A stretch of 64,000 bases of DNA from an uncultured Verrucomicrobiota bacterium (GTDB taxonomy: Bacteria; Verrucomicrobiota; Verrucomicrobiia; Limisphaerales; UBA1412): positions 1 to 64,000 of the forward strand of contig CALXMK010000015.1 in assembly GCA_944389455.1 (NCBI GenBank), read 5' to 3'. The notes beneath the pieces were generated by a model. It saw nothing but the letters and a program-made list of their open reading frames with translations. It had not been told where the DNA came from and did not search any database. Position numbers and translations under genes: made by a program. How positions within the stretch are numbered: the stretch's first letter is position 1; every line of letters begins with the position of its first letter. Below are positions 19,501 to 28,584 of this stretch, piece after piece.

Positions 19501-21084
19501 ACACAATTAAAAGCTTATGGATGGTTTCCATCATTGGATGCGCCAGAGTTTTCTCGAACTGGCGGGGAGATGCCCTCTGCCGAGAATCCAGTGAGCCTTG
19601 GTGGAAGAGGAAAGATTTATTGTACAACAGATGGAAGTGATCCACGTTTAATTGGTGGAAAGTTAAATCCGGAAGCTATTCTTTTGGATATGGGGGATAC
19701 GGATGTGGTAACTTTGATTCCGAAAGGAGCTTCCTGGAAGTACTATGACGCGGGGCAAGCGCCCGAGCGGTTGAATGGAACCTCTTGGTATTTAGCTCGT
19801 TATGATGATTCCGATTGGCACAGTGGAATAGGGACTTTAGGTTTTGGAGGAAAAGAGAATACGACAGTTGCCAGCTTAGGCGCTGAGACAGGAGAGGCGG
19901 TCAATACTGTTTATTTCCGTTATAGTTTTGATTTAGGAGATCTCAGCCTTAGCTCTTTGAAATTGAATTTGAGATGTGATGACGGTGCAGTGGTTTATCT
20001 TAATGGGGGGATTATTCTTCGATTGAATATGCCGGATTCTTCGCAATATTCTACTCCTGCCGAATCTGAAGTAACAGGATTGAATGAAGATGAATATCAG
20101 ACTTTTGTTTTTTCTCCACAGAATTTAAATCAGAGAAATAATTTATTAGCAGTGGAAGTACACCAATCTTCTGAAAAAGGGGATCTTTATTTCGATCTTT
20201 CCTTGGAAGGAGAAGGAATGAATTCTTCTGGTGAAATTTCCTTTATAAATTTGCCCAATGAACAGCTAAGTAATCTGGAAGGGGTTTTATTAAGAGCCAG
20301 AGCATATAATGGGATAGAGTGGAGTGCAATTGCAGAGGCTGATTTTTCTCTTCCAGGAGATATTCATGATTTGAGGGTTACAGAGATGATGTATTCTCCT
20401 GTACTGACTCCAGAAGCGGAGAACCGAGGTTGGAACAGAGATGATTTAGCTTGGTTGGAGTTAAGAAATACAGGTGAAGGAGTATTGGATTTGAACGGGG
20501 TGAGATTCGGCTCCGGGATAGATTATACTTTTGGAGAAGTAATACTTCGAGCGGGTGAGCACCTTATTTTAGCAAAGAATCGGGAGGCGTTTCTCTTCGC
20601 GAATGGAAGTAGTTATGATTTAGGAGTGCAATTATTGGATGGATATTCCGGTAACTTGGCTAGAAAGGGAGAATTGATTTCGTTGTTGTCTGCTGATGGT
20701 GAATCGATTTTAAGTTATACCTATTCAAACCAATGGTATCCCGAGACAGATCAAGGAGGATATTCACTTGTTGTCGTAGATCCGAGATCAGAGGAAGCTC
20801 TCTGGAGTACGGAGCAGAATTGGCGTCCCAGCGCTAATTTGGGAGGAAGTCCTGGAATGATGGAATCGGTAATTGATTGCAAACTGGAGAATTTTGTCTT
20901 TTTACCAGATGGAAAGTTATCATTTGGGATAGGTGAGCTATCGGAGGTATTTGAGATTGAGGTTTCGAATGACTTAAAAAATTGGATTTTGTTTGAAAAT
21001 TGGAATGTGGAAAATGGACAAGTAATACTAGACTTGACCGGTACTGAAGGAGAAGATGCCCTTTTCTTTAGATTAAAATTATAA
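16522..21084 (+). CDS. Giant secreted CotH-kinase protein 1
   Basis: This is a 1520-residue exported protein (signal peptide ending near VVAE). Domains in order, approximate residues: galactose-binding-like sandwich with DDGCIVWLNG (20-193); Ig-like domain (197-303); lamin-tail domain (306-430); chitobiase/hexosaminidase C-terminal-type domain, YYTLDGTVPS (456-535); CotH kinase domain (556-995) with GIRLRGSASR, SFRFFF, TRSRYYHLFINGQYWG and HDGEH (870-874); second chitobiase-like segment CTTDGSDPR (1013-1053); second sandwich DDGAVVYLNG (1060-1230); second lamin-tail domain (1280-1450); and a C-terminal tail with SNDLKNW ending FFRLKL. CotH proteins are secretory-pathway-type or spore-coat kinases; activity here is inferred. 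ATG 16522 is preferred over the TTG at 16513. It is first of three tandem paralogues. Confidence 0.85.
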   Translation: MTRVCFLLIVIFLSGWINREVVAETRTLVSSGSEWRYFKGTREPGVGFNYWKSLAYDDSNWDCGASPIYYGGGISDGTQLADMKGNYSSVYFRKTFFLEDGNYTSLKLRVLCDDGCIVWLNGREILRFNTPEGDLAYDAVASELITSASWKEYDISDFISVLWENENNILAIHGLNVSLDNSSDFVLDMELEAESINDWQPPRIAEILPEEGTFVGNPPSVSVIFNEPVKGVKSDDLFCNGVSAREVRQINEMWYQFDFDVQEEGSSLQFEWNPEAEICDLSGLDNQFIPDVNPWWCEVHSGKWRGSVIISEIMTDNDSTLKTWNGMYEDWIELYNPGIAAVDLSGWYLTDSKGDLTCWQFPEGTELGAGECMIVFCDGTEGQPYINREYHANFSLNKEGEYLALVYKDGETIIHEFAPVYPELRTDCSYGIGGFYYLDPSPGQVNGIGLYAPVGEIQFSEPRGYKDSPFTLTLSTADEGARIYYTLDGTVPSKENGQLYREPLYIDRITCLRAIAIKEGHLDSEVVTRTWLFLEEVLTQSASTPEGWPASYAVNGHKMEYGMNPAIVNSSKYSEDIRKGFMSIDTISMVTDLKNLFDPTIGIYVNPSGSGEDWERPASLELIDPDGGEEFQLESGIRLRGSASRTASNPKHSFRFFFRSRYGGTLKFPLFGEEGALEFDKVDLRTSQNYSWAYEITPYDTFIRETFARDSQRDVGMPYTRSRYYHLFINGQYWGLYQTQERSETSYAETYLGGNKEDWDLLKTESSNRNTVVSEGTDEASYELHRITIEEGFAGDYATNYWRIKGLNPDGTYNANLPCYLDEKNLQEYMLNVYMTSDTDSPISVWGGFANNIFGLYNRVNPSGFKWFRHDGEHCLGGRRYLGYGEAFDLIACGWDYNDFIRFNPMRLHQRLMDHPDYRMNFIDLIQKRVLNDDGEFTIEANRARWKKRQEELVTPIVAESARWGHGYTREDWYKECDYVLNTFFTEHPAYLMTQLKAYGWFPSLDAPEFSRTGGEMPSAENPVSLGGRGKIYCTTDGSDPRLIGGKLNPEAILLDMGDTDVVTLIPKGASWKYYDAGQAPERLNGTSWYLARYDDSDWHSGIGTLGFGGKENTTVASLGAETGEAVNTVYFRYSFDLGDLSLSSLKLNLRCDDGAVVYLNGGIILRLNMPDSSQYSTPAESEVTGLNEDEYQTFVFSPQNLNQRNNLLAVEVHQSSEKGDLYFDLSLEGEGMNSSGEISFINLPNEQLSNLEGVLLRARAYNGIEWSAIAEADFSLPGDIHDLRVTEMMYSPVLTPEAENRGWNRDDLAWLELRNTGEGVLDLNGVRFGSGIDYTFGEVILRAGEHLILAKNREAFLFANGSSYDLGVQLLDGYSGNLARKGELISLLSADGESILSYTYSNQWYPETDQGGYSLVVVDPRSEEALWSTEQNWRPSANLGGSPGMMESVIDCKLENFVFLPDGKLSFGIGELSEVFEIEVSNDLKNWILFENWNVENGQVILDLTGTEGEDALFFRLKL

Positions 21085-21110
21085 ATTGAATTGATATAAT
21101 CCATTAATAT

Positions 21111-21118
21111 AGAGAGGA
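21111..21118 (+). promoter_or_regulatory. Ribosome binding site of CotH protein 2
   Basis: AGAGAGGA lies 8 bases before ATG 21127 in a 42-base intergenic gap, fixing the start and supporting co-transcription with the upstream paralogue. Confidence 0.7.
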
Positions 21119-21126
21119 ATAATAGA

Positions 21127-24100
21127 ATGAATTTATTAAAAATAATGGCAATGCTTTGCGGAGCATTTTATGCTTTCAGTGTATTAGCAGAGCCTGTCAT
21201 ATTGCTTGAAAGCGGAGTTTCATGGTCTTTATTCAAAGGAACCGAAGAGCCGAGTAATCCCTCGAATGCTTGGCGTGAGCGTGGATTTGATGATAGTGCT
21301 TGGTCAAGAAGCAATGCTCCGTTTTATTATGGTGAAGCAGCTGAATCGGGAACAGAGCTCACGGATATGCGTTATAATTACTCCAGCATTTATCTGAGAA
21401 AGAATTTTGAGCTTCAAAGCGGTTCATATGAGGATTTGCAGCTTAGACATTATTGTGATGATGGTTTTATTCTCTGGATTAACGGAACGGAGATCTATCG
21501 CTTTAATGTAGGAGAGGGAGAGAAGACTCATGATTCATTGTCGAGTGCGGTAGTTTCATCTCCTAGATGGGAGACCATTGATTTGAGTTCTTGGAGTCGA
21601 GTTTTAATCCCTGGTGCAACCAATTGTATAGCAATTCAAGCTTTTAATATTACATTGAGCAACAGCTCTGATTTTGCAATCGATATAGAATTGACAGCTA
21701 ATCAGACAGAGGATAGGACTCCTCCAACGGTCAGCATTGTTTCCCCAGCAGAAGGTACCTTGATTTCAAATCCCCCAAAAATTTCGGTTGTTTTTTCTGA
21801 GGGGGTTACCGGAGTAGACACTAATAGTATATGGGCTGATGGAATTCCGGCTATAGAGGTAACAGAGCTTTCTCCGGACCGGTACTTTTTCACTTTTGCA
21901 GAAGTGGAAGAGGATTGTGAAATTACTTTGTCATGGAATTCGGAGACAAAGATTTACGATCGTTCAGGTTATCAAAATGTATTTGTGCCTCCACAGAGTA
22001 GTTGGAGTTATTTTGTCAGCACGAGCATGGTAGATAGCGATGTTATTATTAATGAGTTCCTTACTTCCAATAATAAGGGATTAACAACTCAGTCAGGAAA
22101 ACATACTGATTGGATAGAACTTTATAATAAAGGAGAATCGGCAGTGGATATTGGGGGATGGTATTTAACGGATTCTGAGGATAATTTAACTAAATGGAAG
22201 GTGCCTGCAGGAACTATATTACCTCCAGATGGATATTTAGTTATTTTTTGTGATGATTCAGCTGAAAGCTCAATTGTCAATGGAGAGTATTTTGCCAATT
22301 TCAATTTAAGCAAAGCAGGTGAGTATTTGGCCCTAGTTTGTGCAGATGGGGTGACGATTGCGAGCCAGTTTGCACCTTCTTATCCTCCGCAGTATAGTGA
22401 TATTTCTTATGATGGAACTTGGTATTATAAGGAACCGACTCCCGGTCAGGCCAATGGGCAAGGTTATTTGGAGCCTGTGGGAGAGGTGATTTTTAGTGAG
22501 AGTCGTGGGTATAAGAGCGGACCATTTACACTGACATTGGATTGCGCTACACCGGAGGCCATTATCTATTATACTCTGGATGGAACGGTTCCGACTACTT
22601 CTTCTATTCGTTATACGGAGCCGTTGACTATTGATAAAATAACCTATATCCGTGCGTTGGCTGTGAAGGAGGGGCATATAGATTCTAAAGTGGTGACAAG
22701 AACTTGGCTTTTTGCGGAGGAGGCTTTGACCCAGAGTCCAAATACGCCAAATGGATGGCCTGATTCGTATCAGGTTAATAATCATCGTATGGTTTATGGT
22801 TTGAATGCTGATGTAGTAAATGATCCCTTTTATGCGGAAGGAGTCAGAGAGGGGTTGACAAATATACCTACAATTTCCATGGTAACAGATTTGGAAAATC
22901 TTTTTAATAGTTCTTCTGGGATTTATGTAAATCCGGGTGGAGACGGTATTCTTTGGGAGCGGCCAGCTTCTCTGGAGTTAATAGATCCGAACGGAGGAGA
23001 TGAATTTCAGATTGAAGCGGGAATCCGTATTCGCGGCGGATTCAGTCGCTCTTCGTCTAATCCGAAACATTCTTTCCGATTTTTTTTCCGAAATGAGTAT
23101 GGAGGAAAATTAAATTTTCCGCTTTTTGGAGAAGAGGGAGCAGATGTATTTGATAAAGTAGATTTGCGTACTTCGCAAAATTATGCCTGGTCATATCTGG
23201 CAGGTAATCCGCCAGAGTATAATACTTTTATTCGAGAAACTTTTGCGAGAGATTCTCAGAGGGATGTGGGGATGCCTTATACTCGAAGCCGTTATTATCA
23301 TCTTTTTATCAATGGACAGTACTGGGGGTTGTACCAGACCCAAGAGCGCAGTGAGGCTGATTTTGCGGAGACGTACTTAGGAGGTAATAGTGATGATTGG
23401 GATTGTATTAAGTCGGGAGCTGTAGCTTCAGACGGAAATGCAGAGGCGTTTACAGAATTGCATAGAATTGCTATTTCGGAAGGATTTGCCGGTAATTATG
23501 CCGATAATTATTATCGTATCAAGGGATTAAATCCGGATGGAACGCCTAATCCAGATTATCCACAGTATTTAGATGAGGATAACTTAATTCAATTTATACT
23601 GAATTATTATTATACGGCTGATCCAGATTCTCCTATTGGTTTAGGGGGAAGTGGTCCGAATAATCTTTATGGACTTTACAATAGAGTAAATCCAAGTGGT
23701 TTTACATGGTATCGGCATGATGCAGAGCATAGTATGGGGGCATATCGTAATTCTGGAATTAGTTATAATTATGATATGACTTCTCGTGGAGCAGGAGAGA
23801 CTTCCTTGGGGAATTTCACTCCGGTTCAATTGCATCAAAAGTTGATGGATCATCCTGATTATAAAATGCGCTTTATTGATTTATTTCAGAGTACCTATTT
23901 AAATGAAAATGGAGCGATGTCTTTAAGCAGCAATCTTTTCCGCTGGAATGTGCGGCAACAGGAGCTAGATAAGGCTATTTATACAGAGTCGGCTCGTTGG
24001 GCTCGAGATTGTGATATGCGTTATGAAGATTGGATTGCTGAGTGCAATTGGGTAAAGAATGTTTTTATTACTAATCGTCAGTTATGTTTGGAGGCCCATT

Positions 24101-27100
24101 TGAAAAATCGAGGATGGTACCCGTCAGAATCTATTTGTCCGCAGATTTTTCCGAATGGAGGTGAATTTGAGAGTCAAATTCAGGTGGAAATAGTAGGAAG
24201 TGGTGTTGTTTATTATACTACTGATGGCAGTGATCCCCGTTTGCCAGGAGGAGATGTGAATAGTTCTGTTCAGACTTTAGCTGAAGTTTATTCAGAAGGT
24301 AAGATTTTGTTGGAGAGAGGAAGTGAGTGGAATTATTATGATCTGGGAACAACTCCAGAGCTCCAGAATGGTCACCTCTGGTATCAGGTTGAATATCCTT
24401 CTATTGGCTGGAAGCAGGGAAACGCTCGGTTTGGTTTTGGTCCGGGAGAGGTTGCCACAGAGATCAACCAAGTAAAGTCTGGAACGACAGAGAATCTGAT
24501 TACAGCTTATTTTACAAAGAGATTTCAGGTGAATTCAGTTATAAGCATTCCGGAATTGATATTGCATTTAAATTGTGATGATGGTGCAGTTATTTATATC
24601 AATGGGCGGAGGGTGGTTAATCATAATATGCCTAATGATTATCTGACGGAGAATTTATATGCCGCCTCAGATGTTTCTGATGAGAATGAGAGTGTTTATG
24701 TAAGTTATCAATTGGATCCTTCGATTCTTGTTACAGGAGAAAATGTCATTGCTGTAGAAGTGCACCAAAGTGCTTCCGGAAATGAGGATTTGTATTTTGA
24801 TCTTGAATTGGAGTCTTCTTCAGGATATATCGGTTCAAAATCAGCCGGTATTATTAACGTATTCCCTGGAACGATAATTAAGGCGCGTTCGTTGAGCTCA
24901 AAAGGTGAGTGGAGTGCTTTGGCTGAGGCTGATTTTACAGTCTATGCTGAGCCTACGGATTTGAAGGTGACAGAGATGATGTATTCCGCTGAAGTACCTA
25001 TAGGAGCAGAAGATAAAGGTTGGTCTCGGGATGATTATGCTTGGATAGAACTTCAGAATATAGGTAATGGGGAATTGCGGTTGGATGGAATCAAGTTTGT
25101 GGAAGGTATTGAGTATATATTCCCGAAGATGATGCTTTCAGCAGGTGAATATGTAGTTTTAGTGAAGAATCTGGAAGCTTTTTCCACGTTGTATGACACT
25201 AATGGGTTGAATATTCTAAGTGGGTATTCAGGTAATTTATCTCGTAAAGGAGAGACAATTACATTGCAAACAGCCCAAGGAGAGCATATCTTAAGCTATA
25301 CCTATTCCAATAGCTGGTATCCACAGACCGATGAAGGGGGGTATTCACTGAAGGTAAATAATGTTTTGGCTGAGGAGTCTTTATGGAGTACTGCAGAGAA
25401 TTGGTCTCCGTCAGAAGTATCCGGAGGAAGTCCTGGCTGTGAAACTTTGAGCGAAATAGATCCACCTACGGTTAGTATTATTTCTCCAGGAGTGGATGGA
25501 ATGTTGACATTGTCGAAAGGGGAAGCGCTTTCGCTAAGTGTTGAGGTTGGAGGAAGTCGTCCGTTGAGCTGCCAATGGTACAAGGATGATGAACCAATTC
25601 CAGGGGCAACAGAAATCCATTATTTAGTCCAGCAATCTCAGGAGAGTGATTCCGGGGTCTATACAGTGAGTGTAAGTAATCGAGCAGGCAGTGTGCTGAG
25701 TCAACCGTTGAGTGTAACTGTAGAGTTTATTCTCAAAGTTGTTTCGAGCAGTATTAATGGTCCTTCCGAAGTAGAAGTTGGACGAAATGCTCTCTATACC
25801 TGCCAAGTGAATTTTAATGATGGAACATCCGATGCTGTTCAGCCGAGTTGGAATGTAAGTCCGGCTGAATGTGCTTCAATTACAGAAAGTGGGGAGCTGA
25901 CGGGGCTAGCAACAGGAAGTATTGTTCTGACAGCTCTCTATACGTTAGACGGCGTGACTAATTCGATCAGCAAGATGATTGAGATTGTGAGTTCAGAGTT
26001 GGCACCTCAAATTATTACTCAGCCTGAATCTGTTGCTCTTCGAGTAGGGCAATCGACAGCTTTTACAGTGGAAGCGATCGGGGCAAGTCCTCTGAGTTAC
26101 CAGTGGTATGTGAATAATGTGGCTATTACAAAAGGGGTGGAATCTACTTTTGTCATTACAAATATTACTCAGAGAAATGCAGGATATTATACAGTTGAAG
26201 TTCGAAATGACTATGGTTCTGTAGTGAGTGACAGTGTAGAACTTATAGTTCTAAACCAGCCAGAACCAGAATTGCTTCTTGATTATCAATTTAATGAAGG
26301 CGAAGGCAATACAACTGTGGATTCTGTTTCCCAGATTATAGCCAGTTTACCCAATACAGGGATTGCTGAAAATCCTTGGATTACAACTGAGAGTCCATCA
26401 GGGTTAGCAGGTGATCATGCAATAGAGTTAACCAATGGCCGTTGGTTGTTAGGAACTTTTGAGAATGAGCCTTTGAAGCGTACGGAACCTTTTACTTGGG
26501 AAGGCTGGGTCAATGTGGGAGAAAACGAGCAGGATTATCGAGATTTGATGCGTCTTGGAGGTATCTTTAAGGTGGGATTTCCCAAGAATAATAATCAATT
26601 TCAGGCGACATTTCTCGGGAAAATAGATATGACTTCTTCAATTGTTGTTCCGACAGGGAAATGGGTTCACTTGGCTTGTGCTTGGGAGCCTGATGTGGGA
26701 GTTCATTTTTATTTGAATGGGGTTTATGTGGAAACTTATTGGACTTCTGATTTCCCACTTTTTTATCAGAATTCGAATATAACAATTGGTGCTGATGACA
26801 ATGGAACATGTGTTTATGCAGGAATGATGGATCGTGTCAGAATTCATCAGGCTTTATTAAAAGAGGAAGATTTGGATTCAGATGCTGAGAATCCTAAATC
26901 ACTCCGCGAAGATACAATTTTTTGCTATGATTTTGAGCAAAATGAGATTCCTTTTCTTGATAAGGGAAGTGCTGGAATCTCTCTTTATGATGGATCTGGT
27001 GGAGGAAATATCACTAATAATGCGGTTAATTGGAGCTTTTCGACTCCAATATCGGATTATTCCTCGGAGGAGGGAACTGGAGATTATTCTCTGAGATTAA

Positions 27101-28548
27101 GTCATTCGGCTTCGACGAGTTATACTTCAGAGGTGATCTCTTTTCCTCCGGAAGAATTGAGTTATTCGAGTCAGTTAAATAAAAGCTTTTCTGTAGAGGC
27201 TTGGCTCAAAGGAGTTAAACCGCGCCAGGTTAAACAGGTGTTCTTGCAGATTCTGGGCAGCAGGAATGGGGATGTGCCCAGTGTTTCCTTTGCTGTCGGG
27301 GAAGATATGAAGGTAGTTATTACTACAATGGGAATTGTGGATTTCAAGACAGATCTTGTTTTCCCGGAAGATGATATTTGGCATCATTTAGCATGCGTTT
27401 ATGATGATATAAATCAAATGTTTTATGTTTATCTGGATGGGGCTCTGGGAAGTGAAGCTTCTTATACTCAAGGGGTTGATTTTACAACAAGAGATCAGGA
27501 ATTGAGAGCTGCCATTGGAAGCGAGTGTTCAGGTTATGCTCCTTTTGTAGGATATATTGATCGTCTCCGTTTTTATAAGGGAATATTGACACTCCAAGAT
27601 TTGGATTATAATGATTATTCGCCGGCATTGGAGTCTCCAGTTATTACCAGAGCCCCTTCTTCTCAAACAGTTAATGAAGGGCAGAGTGTAACACTCAGTG
27701 TAGAGGCTAGCGGAACTGAACCGCTAATTTATCAATGGTATAAAAATGGGGATCCGATAAATGGTGCAGTAACATCAGCTTATACTATTAAATCGGTAAA
27801 TCTGTTAGATGCAGGTAATTATACTGTTAAGATTATAAATGAGGCGGGTGAAACAGAGAGTGATTCGGTAATTCTTAGGGTGAATGCTGCGCAGGAACTT
27901 CAAGTTATTGTTGATTCTGTAAGCAGAGTTTATGGAGAGCCTAATCCTTCCTTTACTTATCAAATTTTAGATGAGAATGGAGTTGATATGACTGGTGTTT
28001 TATCGGGATCTCCTGAATTGACAACAACAGCTTTGCCAGGCAGTAATGTCGGTGAGTATCCTATTATGGTTTCGCAGGGAAGTTTGCCTGTAGAATATAA
28101 ATACCGGTTCCAAGATGGGGTCCTTACGATTCTTCGTGCTAAGCCACAATTGGTTTGGTCAACACCGGAAAGTGTTATCGAAGGAACTATTTTGGGTGAG
28201 GAACAGTTGAATGCTTCAGCTGATGTAGAGGGAGAATTTGAGTATACTCCTTCGGCTGGAACGGTGTTATCGGCTGGTGAATACACTTTGAGCGTACTTT
28301 TTACTCCGATCAATATAGAAAATTATGAAACAGTCCAAGCATCAGTTTTACTGAGGGTTTTGACTTTACAACCTCAAGCTCTCTTGAATTATCAGGTCAA
28401 CGGAAATCAATTAATCTTGATCTTTGAAGGAGTTTTAGAGGAAAGTGAAGATCTGACGAGTTGGACTCGGGTTGAAAATGCGGCTGAGCCTTATATTATA
28501 GATATGTCACAAGCGAAGATGAAATTTTATCGTGCAGTTGGTAATTAG
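21127..28548 (+). CDS. Giant secreted CotH-kinase protein 2 with Ig, LamG and MBG modules
   Basis: This 2473-residue paralogue of the previous gene has a signal peptide ending near VLAE. The front half repeats the same order: galactose-binding-like (20-195), Ig-like (200-300), lamin tail (302-425), chitobiase-like (452-530), CotH kinase (552-1000, with HDAEH), chitobiase-like (1010-1045), sandwich (1060-1230), lamin tail (1275-1438). The back half is new: Ig (1449-1533, CQWYKDDEPI), a bacterial Ig-like domain (1533-1625), Ig (1627-1710, QWYVNN), two LamG domains (1715-1925, 1928-2168), Ig (2172-2255), an MBG domain (2258-2337, YGEPNPSFTY), a related repeat (2340-2413) and the C-terminal tail with SEDLTSW ending FYRAVGN. 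The LamG pair plus Ig matches the repeat unit of the protein at 54194. The role is probably cell-surface or extracellular, binding glycans. Confidence 0.85.
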   Translation: MNLLKIMAMLCGAFYAFSVLAEPVILLESGVSWSLFKGTEEPSNPSNAWRERGFDDSAWSRSNAPFYYGEAAESGTELTDMRYNYSSIYLRKNFELQSGSYEDLQLRHYCDDGFILWINGTEIYRFNVGEGEKTHDSLSSAVVSSPRWETIDLSSWSRVLIPGATNCIAIQAFNITLSNSSDFAIDIELTANQTEDRTPPTVSIVSPAEGTLISNPPKISVVFSEGVTGVDTNSIWADGIPAIEVTELSPDRYFFTFAEVEEDCEITLSWNSETKIYDRSGYQNVFVPPQSSWSYFVSTSMVDSDVIINEFLTSNNKGLTTQSGKHTDWIELYNKGESAVDIGGWYLTDSEDNLTKWKVPAGTILPPDGYLVIFCDDSAESSIVNGEYFANFNLSKAGEYLALVCADGVTIASQFAPSYPPQYSDISYDGTWYYKEPTPGQANGQGYLEPVGEVIFSESRGYKSGPFTLTLDCATPEAIIYYTLDGTVPTTSSIRYTEPLTIDKITYIRALAVKEGHIDSKVVTRTWLFAEEALTQSPNTPNGWPDSYQVNNHRMVYGLNADVVNDPFYAEGVREGLTNIPTISMVTDLENLFNSSSGIYVNPGGDGILWERPASLELIDPNGGDEFQIEAGIRIRGGFSRSSSNPKHSFRFFFRNEYGGKLNFPLFGEEGADVFDKVDLRTSQNYAWSYLAGNPPEYNTFIRETFARDSQRDVGMPYTRSRYYHLFINGQYWGLYQTQERSEADFAETYLGGNSDDWDCIKSGAVASDGNAEAFTELHRIAISEGFAGNYADNYYRIKGLNPDGTPNPDYPQYLDEDNLIQFILNYYYTADPDSPIGLGGSGPNNLYGLYNRVNPSGFTWYRHDAEHSMGAYRNSGISYNYDMTSRGAGETSLGNFTPVQLHQKLMDHPDYKMRFIDLFQSTYLNENGAMSLSSNLFRWNVRQQELDKAIYTESARWARDCDMRYEDWIAECNWVKNVFITNRQLCLEAHLKNRGWYPSESICPQIFPNGGEFESQIQVEIVGSGVVYYTTDGSDPRLPGGDVNSSVQTLAEVYSEGKILLERGSEWNYYDLGTTPELQNGHLWYQVEYPSIGWKQGNARFGFGPGEVATEINQVKSGTTENLITAYFTKRFQVNSVISIPELILHLNCDDGAVIYINGRRVVNHNMPNDYLTENLYAASDVSDENESVYVSYQLDPSILVTGENVIAVEVHQSASGNEDLYFDLELESSSGYIGSKSAGIINVFPGTIIKARSLSSKGEWSALAEADFTVYAEPTDLKVTEMMYSAEVPIGAEDKGWSRDDYAWIELQNIGNGELRLDGIKFVEGIEYIFPKMMLSAGEYVVLVKNLEAFSTLYDTNGLNILSGYSGNLSRKGETITLQTAQGEHILSYTYSNSWYPQTDEGGYSLKVNNVLAEESLWSTAENWSPSEVSGGSPGCETLSEIDPPTVSIISPGVDGMLTLSKGEALSLSVEVGGSRPLSCQWYKDDEPIPGATEIHYLVQQSQESDSGVYTVSVSNRAGSVLSQPLSVTVEFILKVVSSSINGPSEVEVGRNALYTCQVNFNDGTSDAVQPSWNVSPAECASITESGELTGLATGSIVLTALYTLDGVTNSISKMIEIVSSELAPQIITQPESVALRVGQSTAFTVEAIGASPLSYQWYVNNVAITKGVESTFVITNITQRNAGYYTVEVRNDYGSVVSDSVELIVLNQPEPELLLDYQFNEGEGNTTVDSVSQIIASLPNTGIAENPWITTESPSGLAGDHAIELTNGRWLLGTFENEPLKRTEPFTWEGWVNVGENEQDYRDLMRLGGIFKVGFPKNNNQFQATFLGKIDMTSSIVVPTGKWVHLACAWEPDVGVHFYLNGVYVETYWTSDFPLFYQNSNITIGADDNGTCVYAGMMDRVRIHQALLKEEDLDSDAENPKSLREDTIFCYDFEQNEIPFLDKGSAGISLYDGSGGGNITNNAVNWSFSTPISDYSSEEGTGDYSLRLSHSASTSYTSEVISFPPEELSYSSQLNKSFSVEAWLKGVKPRQVKQVFLQILGSRNGDVPSVSFAVGEDMKVVITTMGIVDFKTDLVFPEDDIWHHLACVYDDINQMFYVYLDGALGSEASYTQGVDFTTRDQELRAAIGSECSGYAPFVGYIDRLRFYKGILTLQDLDYNDYSPALESPVITRAPSSQTVNEGQSVTLSVEASGTEPLIYQWYKNGDPINGAVTSAYTIKSVNLLDAGNYTVKIINEAGETESDSVILRVNAAQELQVIVDSVSRVYGEPNPSFTYQILDENGVDMTGVLSGSPELTTTALPGSNVGEYPIMVSQGSLPVEYKYRFQDGVLTILRAKPQLVWSTPESVIEGTILGEEQLNASADVEGEFEYTPSAGTVLSAGEYTLSVLFTPINIENYETVQASVLLRVLTLQPQALLNYQVNGNQLILIFEGVLEESEDLTSWTRVENAAEPYIIDMSQAKMKFYRAVGN

Positions 28549-28584
28549 AGGCTGGTATTGCATGAGGGTAAGTACATTGAAAAT

